Origin: Anaerolineaceae bacterium UBA5838
GTDB lineage: Bacteria > Chloroflexota > Anaerolineae > Anaerolineales > Anaerolineaceae
Length of the DNA: 8,110 nt
NCBI GenBank assembly: GCA_002432795.1
Contig: DJGU01000119.1
Location: 1 to 8,110 of the forward strand
Reading direction: 5' to 3'
This document shows positions 1 to 6,139 of the stretch, one piece after another. The position numbers and the translations under genes are program-made. The notes beneath the pieces were generated by a model. That model did not search any database, was not told where the DNA came from, and was given only the letters and a program-made list of their open reading frames with translations. Within the stretch, counting starts at the first letter, position 1; the number at the start of each line of letters is the position of its first letter.

Positions 1-41
1 GCTATTTAGATGCAATTGCCCTGAAGGATCACCCTTTTGGT

Positions 42-70
42 TTGACGCTCCGCGTCGAGTAATATATAAT
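42..70 (+). promoter_or_regulatory. Strong sigma70-type promoter for tRNA-Leu (and probably tig)
   Basis: The -35 box TTGACG (42-47) and the perfect -10 box TATAAT (65-70) are separated by exactly 17 bases. The predicted start of transcription is near 77, only about five bases before the tRNA. A short perfect inverted repeat, GACGC (44-48) / GCGTC (52-56), overlaps the -35 box and the spacer and could be an operator, but this is speculative. No terminator is visible between the tRNA and tig, so this promoter may also drive the downstream protein genes. Confidence 0.85.
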
Positions 71-81
71 CATCAGTTTGA

Positions 82-163
82 GGGGAAGTGCTGGAATTGG
101 CAGACAGGCATGACTTAGGATCATGTGCGGCGACGCGTGAGGGTTCGAGCCCCTCTTTCCCCA
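82..163 (+). tRNA. tRNA-Leu (anticodon UAG)
   Basis: This is a class II tRNA with every arm identifiable. The acceptor stem is GGGGAAG (82-88) with 156-162, one G-U pair, and the discriminator base is A163. The D-loop region contains AATTGGCAGAC. The anticodon stem is CATGA (109-113) with TCATG (121-125), closing the loop CTTAGGA with anticodon TAG (116-118). A long variable arm, GCG-GCGA-CGC, lies around 127-136. The T arm is GAGGG / TTCGAGC / CCCTC (139-155). The long variable arm, the A discriminator and the anticodon identify leucine; it reads CUA and, by wobble, other CUN codons. CCA is not encoded (ACTT follows the stem), so it must be added after transcription. The tig start codon is only about 31 bases downstream. 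Confidence 0.97.
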
Positions 164-183
164 CTTCTAACTAATTTATACAT

Positions 184-188
184 TGAGG
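184..188 (+). promoter_or_regulatory. Ribosome-binding site that sets the tig start at TTG 195
   Basis: TGAGG lies six bases before the TTG at 195, which is ideal spacing. The in-frame TTG at 183 has no upstream purine-rich site. The ATG at 190 is in another frame and opens only a Met-His-stop. The start at 195 also gives the N-terminus MKTEKTYTEDHQVKL, which fits trigger factors better than the longer form. Confidence 0.7.
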
Positions 189-194
189 TATGCA

Positions 195-1607
195 TTGAAA
201 ACCGAAAAGACTTACACCGAAGACCATCAAGTAAAACTAACAACCGAAATTGAGAGCGAATTGGTTGACCAATTCAAACGCAGAGCTGCCCGGCAGATTG
301 CCCGCGGCACACGCATCCCAGGATTCAGACCCGGAAAAGCTCCTTACAATATGGTGCTAAGCTACGTAGGTGAGGAGCGCATTTTCCAGGAGGCCATTGA
401 TTTATTGGTCGAGGATGTATATCCAAAGATCCTTGATTCAGAAGAAATAAAGCCCTGGGGTCCGGGCTCACTCGACAACATTGCCAGTGAAGATCCCCTG
501 GTGCTCGAGTTCACCGTTCCTCTTGATCCAGAAGTTGAACTTAAAGGTCTCGAAGAACTAAACAAAAAGTACGAGCTCATGCCTGTAACTGACTCTGAGG
601 TGGAAGAATTTGTAATGTCCATGCGGCGCGATTCTGCCAACATTGTTCCTGTGGAAACTCCTGCAGAAGAAGGCAATGTGGTTTATATGACTGTTGAAGC
701 AGTGGATAAAGACGCTGATCCAGAAACAGATCCGGTAATTGTGAAATCCAGCCCACAGCAAACCCTCATTCCCAAAGTTGAAGAAAGCCGTGAAACAGAA
801 TGGCCCTACGAAGGGTTTGCAAGGGAGTTTATCGGCAAAAAAGAAGGCGATACCTTTACCCTGGAGCATAAATATCCTGATGATTACGAGGGTGAGGATT
901 TTGCTGGCAAGACAGTTCTGTTCAATGTCAACCTGCAGTCCGTCAAAGCGCTTGAGCTGCCAGAGATTGATGAAGAGTTCCTGAAGAATGCGGGTGGTTT
1001 TGGCACTGTTGAAGATCTCTACGCGGGCGTGAAAGAGCATTTGCAGGGCGAGCGCAAGGAAGAATACGACGATGCCTACTATCTCGAGTTGGTAGACCGA
1101 CTTCGCCAGGATTCAGTGATCAAATATCCTCCCCAGATGCTGAAGAATGAAGAGGAAGAAGTGCTGCACAGAATTGAGCATGACCTTGAACATCGCAACC
1201 TCGACCTGGACCTTTACCTCAAACTTCGCAAGCTTGACCGGGAACAGTTCAATGAAGATGAAGTTAAACCGACTGCCAAGAACCGAATTGAACGCTCCCT
1301 GATCATGGATGCCATTACCAAACACTATGAAATTAAAATCTCCAACGAAGAACTTGAACAGGAAGTTGCTGCTGTTATAAGCAATTTACTCATGAGTGGA
1401 GAATTTTCTGAAGCACAAAAATCACTTGGTTCCAAGAAGTTCTCTGAAAGTGTTTCGATGCAAGCAGCCAACCAGGCGCTAGAGAATTCAATTCGCAGAA
1501 AACTTCGCGAACTAGCAGATCCTGAAGAAGTGATCGAGATCAAAACACCTGAGATCACTGAAAGCCCTGCTGAGGAAATCGCTGAAGACGATGCTGAGAA
1601 AGAGTAA
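195..1607 (+). CDS. tig: Trigger factor, ribosome-associated chaperone / peptidyl-prolyl isomerase
   Basis: The protein has 470 residues from the chosen TTG start. Trigger factor binds at the ribosomal exit tunnel through ribosomal protein L23, shields nascent chains and isomerises X-Pro bonds. The N-terminal ribosome-binding domain (about 1-115) carries the family signature GFRPGKAP (43-50). An FKBP-type isomerase domain follows (about 150-250), with KEGDTFTLEHKYPDDYEGEDFAGK near its end and the usual 'LPEIDEEFLK' linker into the helical C-terminal substrate-cradling domain (about 255-440). The last 30 or so residues are a Glu/Asp-rich tail that looks disordered, so the protein is slightly longer than the 432 residues of E. 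coli Tig. It follows tRNA-Leu closely with no visible terminator and precedes clpP, a neighbour conserved in many bacteria that links folding with degradation. The identification is firm. Only the start codon is inferred, from the ribosome-binding site at 184-188. Confidence 0.95.
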   Translation: MKTEKTYTEDHQVKLTTEIESELVDQFKRRAARQIARGTRIPGFRPGKAPYNMVLSYVGEERIFQEAIDLLVEDVYPKILDSEEIKPWGPGSLDNIASEDPLVLEFTVPLDPEVELKGLEELNKKYELMPVTDSEVEEFVMSMRRDSANIVPVETPAEEGNVVYMTVEAVDKDADPETDPVIVKSSPQQTLIPKVEESRETEWPYEGFAREFIGKKEGDTFTLEHKYPDDYEGEDFAGKTVLFNVNLQSVKALELPEIDEEFLKNAGGFGTVEDLYAGVKEHLQGERKEEYDDAYYLELVDRLRQDSVIKYPPQMLKNEEEEVLHRIEHDLEHRNLDLDLYLKLRKLDREQFNEDEVKPTAKNRIERSLIMDAITKHYEIKISNEELEQEVAAVISNLLMSGEFSEAQKSLGSKKFSESVSMQAANQALENSIRRKLRELADPEEVIEIKTPEITESPAEEIAEDDAEKE

Positions 1608-1622
1608 TAAAACTCTTATACT
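1594..1622 (+). promoter_or_regulatory. Candidate clpP promoter at the end of tig
   Basis: CTGAGA (1594-1599, four of six matches to TTGACA) is followed after 17 bases by TATACT (1617-1622, five of six matches to TATAAT). Transcription would begin around 1629-1631, just after the tig stop codon. clpP often has its own promoter in bacteria, which makes this plausible, but the -35 is modest and lies inside coding sequence. The start point would fall on or beside an in-frame ATG at 1631 that lies 30 bases before the preferred clpP start. Confidence 0.4.
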
Positions 1623-1660
1623 CAGCAGTTATGCTTTTGGAAAACAAACAAAGGAAAATT

Positions 1661-2281
1661 ATGGACAGAAAACCATTTGAATCAGTCATTCCCATGGTAG
1701 TTGAACGGACTGCCACCGGAGAACGAGCATACGATATATACTCACTGCTCCTCAAAGAAAGGATTGTTTTTGTAGGCTCAGCTATCAATGATCAGGTTGC
1801 CAATGTGATTGTTGCTCAGCTGCTCTATCTAAGCCAGATAGACCCGGACAAAACCATCCAGATGTACATCAATTCACCTGGTGGATCCATCTACGCCGGA
1901 CTTGCCATTCTTGATACCATGCAAATGATCCGAAATCCAATTAGCACCGTTGCTGTTGGCGTTACAGCGAGCTTTGGAACAGTGCTGCTTGCTGGCGGCA
2001 CAAAAGGGCAGCGCTACGCCCTGCCCCACGCTACTATCCATCTCCATCAGCCGCTTGGCGGAGCTGAAGGTCAGGCAAGTGACATAGAAATCATGGCGCG
2101 CGAAGTGATGCGGCTCAAAACGGATCTAAATCAATTCTTTGCGAATGTAACCGGGCAGCCCTTAGACGTCATCCAGCGGGACACTGATCGCGATTTCTAC
2201 ATGACCGCGGAGCAGGCCGTCGCTTATGGTTTGATTGATAAAGTGTTAGAACCGCCAGCCAAATCAGGCACCTCAGCATAG
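1661..2281 (+). CDS. clpP: ATP-dependent Clp protease proteolytic subunit ClpP
   Basis: This 206-residue serine peptidase subunit assembles into a double heptameric barrel and degrades proteins fed to it by ClpX or ClpA/ClpC in the cytoplasm. The catalytic triad is visible: Ser104 in VTASFGTVLL, His129 in HLHQPLGG, and Asp178 in RDTDRD. The Ser-His and His-Asp intervals (25 and 49 residues) equal those of E. coli ClpP. The oxyanion-side motif NSPGGS (71-76) and the handle-helix segment QASDIEIMAREVMRLK are also present. Length matches the family (about 195-210). The start at 1661 is chosen because AAGGA (1651-1655) sits five bases upstream. An in-frame ATG at 1631 would add ten residues and has no ribosome-binding site. 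clpX is not adjacent here; tig lies 53 bases upstream and a HAD phosphatase seven bases downstream. Confidence 0.96.
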   Translation: MDRKPFESVIPMVVERTATGERAYDIYSLLLKERIVFVGSAINDQVANVIVAQLLYLSQIDPDKTIQMYINSPGGSIYAGLAILDTMQMIRNPISTVAVGVTASFGTVLLAGGTKGQRYALPHATIHLHQPLGGAEGQASDIEIMAREVMRLKTDLNQFFANVTGQPLDVIQRDTDRDFYMTAEQAVAYGLIDKVLEPPAKSGTSA

Positions 2282-2288
2282 CTCAAAA

Positions 2289-3086
2289 ATGCTGACAGAC
2301 CGTTACCCTCAAATCAAAGGCCTCATCCTGGATATGGATGGGGTCCTTTGGCATGATAATGAGCCAATCGGCAATTTATCGGAGATTTTTTCCGTTATCA
2401 GCAGCATGGGGCTCTTGGTTACTTTTGCTACTAATAATGCTACGAAAAACGTCGATGAACTCCTCCGCAAATTAGCATTTTTTGGAGTGAGTGCCCAGGC
2501 AGAACAAATTGTCACCTCGGCAATAGCGGCGCTGAGTTACATTTCCAGGCACTATCCATCAACGAGCCGGATTTACGTACTTGGAACTGATTCCCTTCGT
2601 GAGCAAGTTCGCAACGAAGGTTTTATGGTTTTGGATGAACCAAACCCTACAAACGCAGACATAGTTTTGGTTGCGCTTGATACAGATATAAACTACCAAA
2701 AGCTCGCAAATGCGGGTTTGCTCATTCGCGCGGGTGCCCAATTTATAGCAACCAACACTGACAAAACTTACCCCACCCCTCATGGACTTTTGCCAGGAGC
2801 AGGTACGATTGTGGCAGCTGTCGCGGCTGCATCAGGACAAGAGCCGATTGTAATCGGAAAACCGCAGCCAACCCTCTTCAACCTGGCAATGGAAAGAATG
2901 GGCACGCAGCCTGATGAAACCCTCTGCGTCGGAGACAGGTTAGAAACTGATGTTTTAGGTGGTCAGAATGCGGGCTGTATGACCGCCTTCGTGCTTAGTG
3001 GCGCCAGCACCCTGGAACAGGCTCAAGCCTGGCAGCCACAACCAACTATTATCGCGAAAGATCTCAGCAGTCTTCTCTATGACTAA
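2289..3086 (+). CDS. HAD superfamily subfamily IIA hydrolase, NagD-like phosphatase
   Basis: This 265-residue sugar- or small-phosphate phosphatase of the NagD / 4-nitrophenylphosphatase type probably removes phosphate from a metabolite in the cytoplasm. All four HAD motifs are visible. Motif I is DMDGV with nucleophile Asp15 and acid/base Asp17. Motif II is ATNNATKN with Thr48. Motif III is Lys191 in IGKPQPTLF. Motif IV is GDRLETD with Asp216 and Asp221 for magnesium. The insert ending in NTDKTYPTPHGLLPGAG (about 156-172) is typical of the C2-cap, subfamily IIA group. The physiological substrate cannot be read from the sequence; phosphoglycolate or nucleotide-type phosphates are possible. 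The gene starts seven bases after clpP, lacks an evident ribosome-binding site, and its stop overlaps the rlmN start. It therefore appears translationally coupled within the operon, and the annotation is secure only at subfamily level. Confidence 0.9.
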   Translation: MLTDRYPQIKGLILDMDGVLWHDNEPIGNLSEIFSVISSMGLLVTFATNNATKNVDELLRKLAFFGVSAQAEQIVTSAIAALSYISRHYPSTSRIYVLGTDSLREQVRNEGFMVLDEPNPTNADIVLVALDTDINYQKLANAGLLIRAGAQFIATNTDKTYPTPHGLLPGAGTIVAAVAAASGQEPIVIGKPQPTLFNLAMERMGTQPDETLCVGDRLETDVLGGQNAGCMTAFVLSGASTLEQAQAWQPQPTIIAKDLSSLLYD

Positions 3087-4122
3087 TCCAATCCTTTACG
3101 ATCAATCCAGCGAAAGCCTCCAGTCCGTTCTGCGTGAGCTTGGTCAGCCTGCGTTCCGACTGAAACAACTTGAAGAAGGGCTGTATCAGCATCATTATCT
3201 GGAATTTACAGAATTCACAACTTTGCCGAAGTCACTTCTGGAATCGCTTGCGGAACGCTTTACGCTTTTTCCCTTGGAATTAAAGCAAGAAATCATTTCA
3301 AGAGACAAAAAAACTGAAAAGTTCTTGTTTAAACTCACAGACAATAATTACATCGAAACCGTCCTGATGCACTACGATGGACGTGATACCGTCTGCATCT
3401 CAACGCAAGTTGGCTGTCCGATGGGCTGTGTATTCTGTGCGACTGGTCAGATGGGTTTCACGCGCAATCTCACAGCAGGCGAAATCCTTTCGCAAATCAT
3501 TTTTTGTATGCGCCGCCTTGAAGAAGACGGGAAAAGCCTTACAAACGCCGTATACATGGGTATGGGAGAGCCTTTCCTCAACTATGATGAAGTCATGACA
3601 TCCATCGCTCGCCTGACGGATCAAAAAGGTCTCAATTTTGGCGCGCGAAGGATCACCATCAGCACGGTTGGCATCCTGCCGCGCATCCGCCAATTTACTG
3701 AAGCTAAATCCCAGGTGAACCTTGCGCTCAGCCTGCATGCCCCCAATGACACCTTGCGTTCAGCCCTCATCCCATCCAATGAGTTTTATCCGCTAAAAGC
3801 GCTAATTGAAGCAAGCAAAGAATACACTGACTACACTCACCGCCGGGTTCTGATCGAATATGCCTTAATAGACGGGGTCAACGATACGCTTGCGCTCGCT
3901 GATGAACTTGCAACTCTGCTGCACGGGATGCTTTGCCTGGTAAACCTGATCGCCCTAAATCCTTCCCAGGAAGGCGGTCTGGTGGGTTCCCCGCGTGAAA
4001 AAGCTGAAGCTTTTCGCGACCGACTGATGAAACGCGGCATTCAGACGACTATTCGCCTGAAACGCGGCATTGAAATAAACGCTGGCTGCGGACAGCTGGC
4101 GACTACTAAAAAAGGCGAATGA
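3079..4122 (+). CDS. rlmN: Dual-specificity 23S rRNA A2503 / tRNA A37 C2-methyltransferase RlmN
   Basis: This 347-residue radical-SAM enzyme adds a methyl group to carbon 2 of an adenosine in the peptidyl-transferase centre of 23S rRNA and, in studied homologues, of position 37 in some tRNAs, supporting accurate translation. The radical-SAM cluster motif CxxxCxxC is Cys113, Cys117 and Cys120. Cys106, seven residues before the first of these, corresponds to E. coli Cys118. Cys337 in NAGCGQLA corresponds to the methyl-carrying Cys355. GMGEPFLNYDEV (161-172) is the SAM-binding 'GGE-like' segment. Neither catalytic cysteine is missing, which favours RlmN over degenerate relatives; the related Cfr enzyme is less likely given this housekeeping context. 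The ATG at 3079 is chosen because it gives a family-like N-terminus and overlaps the upstream stop by eight bases (ATGACTAA). A longer form from 2998 would lie inside the phosphatase gene. Confidence 0.95.
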   Translation: MTNPILYDQSSESLQSVLRELGQPAFRLKQLEEGLYQHHYLEFTEFTTLPKSLLESLAERFTLFPLELKQEIISRDKKTEKFLFKLTDNNYIETVLMHYDGRDTVCISTQVGCPMGCVFCATGQMGFTRNLTAGEILSQIIFCMRRLEEDGKSLTNAVYMGMGEPFLNYDEVMTSIARLTDQKGLNFGARRITISTVGILPRIRQFTEAKSQVNLALSLHAPNDTLRSALIPSNEFYPLKALIEASKEYTDYTHRRVLIEYALIDGVNDTLALADELATLLHGMLCLVNLIALNPSQEGGLVGSPREKAEAFRDRLMKRGIQTTIRLKRGIEINAGCGQLATTKKGE

Positions 4123-4128
4123 TATAAT
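4120..4128 (+). promoter_or_regulatory. Extended -10 promoter candidate for ftsY, leaderless
   Basis: TGATATAAT is a perfect extended -10 element (TG, one base, TATAAT at 4123-4128) lying across the rlmN stop codon. Counting seven bases beyond the -10 box puts the predicted start of transcription at 4135, the A of the ftsY ATG. The six bases between, CCCACC, contain no ribosome-binding site. The -35 region is weak (GCGACT at 4099-4104, spacing 18), as extended -10 promoters tolerate. This predicts a leaderless ftsY transcript. Confidence 0.5.
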
Positions 4129-4134
4129 CCCACC

Positions 4135-5040
4135 ATGGCAAATATTTTTGATAAATGGCGCGATAGCCTCGCGAAAACACGTGATGTAACCTTTGGGAAA
4201 ATCGCCACTTTCTTTGGCGCGACTGAAATCGAAGAAGACACCTGGGATAACCTCGAAGAGTTGCTCATCCAGGCAGATATAGGTGTGCGCACGACCCTCT
4301 ACTTAATTGATACCTGCCAGGAAAAAGTAGATGAGCTTGGCTTAACCAAGACAGAACAACTGAAAAGCCTGATCAAGTCTGAAATGTCTGATCTTTTGAT
4401 CCAACCTGAGGAGCCAGAACTGAACGATCACCCCACAGTGATTATGGTGGCAGGGGTAAACGGCTCTGGCAAAACAACGTCCATAGGAAAATTAGCTGCT
4501 CGCTACAAAAGTATGGGTAAGTCTGTGCTGCTTGTCGCCGCTGATACCTACAGAGCCGCAGCAATTGACCAGCTTGAAATCTGGGCAGAGCGCGTTGGCG
4601 TGCCGATCATCACTTCGCAGCAGGGCAGCGACCCAGGTGCTGTGACTTATGACGGCATCAAGTCAGCTGTTTCCAGGGGTATGGATGTCGTCCTGATAGA
4701 CACCGCCGGCAGGTTGCACACCCGTTATAACCTCATGGAAGAAATCAAGAAGGTCTACCGGGTTGCGGAAAAGGCACTTCCCGGAGCACCGCACCATTCC
4801 TGGATTGTGCTGGACACCACCACCGGACAAAACGCTCTTCAACAAGCTGAAGCCTTTGGCAAGGCGGTAAATCTCAACGGTGCCATCCTGGCCAAACTGG
4901 ACACCTCCGCGAAAGGTGGAATGGTTTTTGCCATCAAGGATCAACTTAAACTGCCCGTAATCTACGCTGGCTTAGGGGAAAAGATCGAAGATTTGCAGCT
5001 ATTTGACCGGGATTCTTTTATTAACGGAATTTTTGACTAA
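4135..5040 (+). CDS. ftsY: Signal recognition particle receptor FtsY (SRP GTPase)
   Basis: This 301-residue GTPase docks ribosome-nascent-chain-SRP complexes at the cytoplasmic membrane by forming a heterodimer with Ffh. The helical N domain spans about 1-95 and the G domain about 100-301. The P-loop is GVNGSGKTT (107-115). The SRP-family DTYRAAA box is at 137-143, DTAGR (G3) at 189-193, and the guanine-specificity motif AKLD at 253-256, followed by SAKGG and the closing GLGE (279-282). The first residue of the usual TKxD motif is Ala here, a modest deviation. There is no long acidic A domain; as in many bacteria, only a short amphipathic start (MANIFDKWRDSLAKTRD) could contact the membrane. 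No ribosome-binding site precedes the ATG. Expression may be leaderless from the extended -10 at 4120-4128, or coupled to rlmN, whose stop is 12 bases upstream. Confidence 0.95.
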   Translation: MANIFDKWRDSLAKTRDVTFGKIATFFGATEIEEDTWDNLEELLIQADIGVRTTLYLIDTCQEKVDELGLTKTEQLKSLIKSEMSDLLIQPEEPELNDHPTVIMVAGVNGSGKTTSIGKLAARYKSMGKSVLLVAADTYRAAAIDQLEIWAERVGVPIITSQQGSDPGAVTYDGIKSAVSRGMDVVLIDTAGRLHTRYNLMEEIKKVYRVAEKALPGAPHHSWIVLDTTTGQNALQQAEAFGKAVNLNGAILAKLDTSAKGGMVFAIKDQLKLPVIYAGLGEKIEDLQLFDRDSFINGIFD

Positions 5041-5055
5041 TACCTTGGAGCACTT

Positions 5056-6139
5056 ATGATCGACCTGACAGAACGAATCAATGCCCTTGAGGCAACCTAC
5101 CACTCGCTCCAGGAGCATCTTTGACCTTTCTGCGAAAAAAAATGAACTAAATACCCGCCGACTTGAAAGCGAAGTCCAGGAGTTCTGGAATAATCCGGAA
5201 TCCGCACAAAAAACGATGAAACGCATCGCGCAACTCGAGAATCAAATCAACGAGTGGGACGAGATCGCAACGGAGATTGAAGGGCTGAAATCCTTGCTTG
5301 AATTGGATGATGGCAGCCTGACAGAAGAGTTAGAGACTAACGTTGCAAAATGGGAATCCATCCTGGCTGAGAAAGAAATTACCATCCTGTTATCGGGGCG
5401 TTACGACCAAGGGAACGCCTTGCTTGCTATTCATGCGGGCGCAGGAGGAACAGATTCGCAGGATTGGGCTGCTATGCTGGAGCGCATGTACCTGCGTTGG
5501 GCAGAAATCAGGGGCTACAAAACCGAAATCCTGGATCGTACCGCGGGTGAAGAAGCCGGACTCAAATCAGTAACAATCTCTGTACAAGGCCATCTGGCTT
5601 ATGGGTACTTGAAATGCGAAAAAGGAGTTCACCGACTTGTGCGGCTTTCGCCCTTCGACGCGGCACACAGGCGTCATACTTCTTTCGCCCTTGTGGAAGT
5701 TTTGCCTGAGATCGAGGAAAGTGACGAGATCATCATCCGGCCGGAAGATATCGAGATCGAAGTCTACAAATCTTCAGGTGCCGGTGGACAGAATGTTCAA
5801 AAGAACATGACTGCAGTCCGCATCATTCACCTCTCTTCCGGGCTGGTGGTCACCTGCCAGAATGAAAGATCGCAAACACAGAACCGTGAGAGTGCGCTTA
5901 AGGTTTTGCGAGCCCGTTTGTTTGAAATACAGCAGCAACAGCGCAGCGATGAAGTATCTGAGCTGAAAGGTGAATTCAAGAAAGTCGAATGGGGAAGCCA
6001 GATCCGCTCCTACGTGCTGCACCCTTACCAAATGGTAAAAGACCACCGCAGCGAATATGAAACCGGCAATACCCAAGCAGTGCTTGACGGGCAAATTGAT
6101 GGATTTATTGAAGCCTATCTCAAGATGAAGCAGGATTAA
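5056..6139 (+). CDS. prfB: Peptide chain release factor 2 with programmed +1 frameshift
   Basis: RF2 reads UGA and UAA stop codons and triggers peptide release on the ribosome. The coding sequence is two segments, 5056-5121 and 5123-6139, giving 360 residues (E. coli RF2 has 365). The first 22 codons (MIDLTERINALEATYHSLQE, then HL) end at an in-frame TGA (5122-5124), and skipping one base continues into DLSAKKNELN. The stop-codon-reading tripeptide SPF is at 198-200 and the peptide-release motif GGQ at 243-245, in SSGAGGQNVQKN. An N-terminal helical domain covers about 23-110. The SPF motif rather than a PxT-type motif excludes RF1. The start ATG is supported by TTGGAG (5045-5050) five bases upstream; an ATG at 5081 in the second frame is not the start. 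ftsY ends 15 bases before. The final TAA overlaps the stop of the convergent pfkA by three to four bases. Confidence 0.97.
5111..5125 (+). promoter_or_regulatory. RF2 autoregulatory +1 frameshift signal
   Basis: An internal Shine-Dalgarno sequence AGGAG (5111-5115) lies three bases before the slippery CTT (5119-5121). The in-frame TGA stop (5122-5124) and a C (5125) follow. The order, three-base spacing and CTT-TGA-C core match the well-studied E. coli prfB site. When RF2 is scarce, the ribosome pauses at the weak UGAC context and shifts forward by one base to make full-length RF2. When RF2 is plentiful, it terminates translation after 22 residues. Confidence 0.97.

Noticed and set aside
10..18. 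ATGCAATTG shared with 7152-7160 as a possible regulatory repeat
   Set aside because: Nine bases occurring twice in 8 kb of AT-rich intergenic sequence is weak evidence, and the contexts differ.
164..183. Separate tig promoter using TATACA at 177-182
   Set aside because: No acceptable -35 at 16-18 bases upstream, and transcription would start beyond the ribosome-binding site.
183..194. tig start at TTG 183, or a mini-ORF ATG-CAT-TGA at 190
   Set aside because: TTG 183 lacks a ribosome-binding site. ATG 190 is only one base from the GAGG and encodes two residues; TTG 195 has proper spacing.
558..1040. Long antisense open frame across tig (160 codons, minus strand)
   Set aside because: It mirrors a strongly supported gene, has no recognisable domain or ribosome-binding site, and its composition looks like reverse translation of an acidic protein.
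2998..3078. N-terminal extension of rlmN from an upstream in-frame start at 2998
   Set aside because: It lies wholly within the phosphatase gene, has no family similarity, and ATG 3079 gives a normal RlmN N-terminus at a coupled stop/start overlap.
5081..5122. Start of prfB at ATG 5081 in the long frame
   Set aside because: The residues MPLRQPTTRSRSIF are out-of-frame translation of the true RF2 N-terminus. The start at 5056 plus a +1 shift explains the whole signal.
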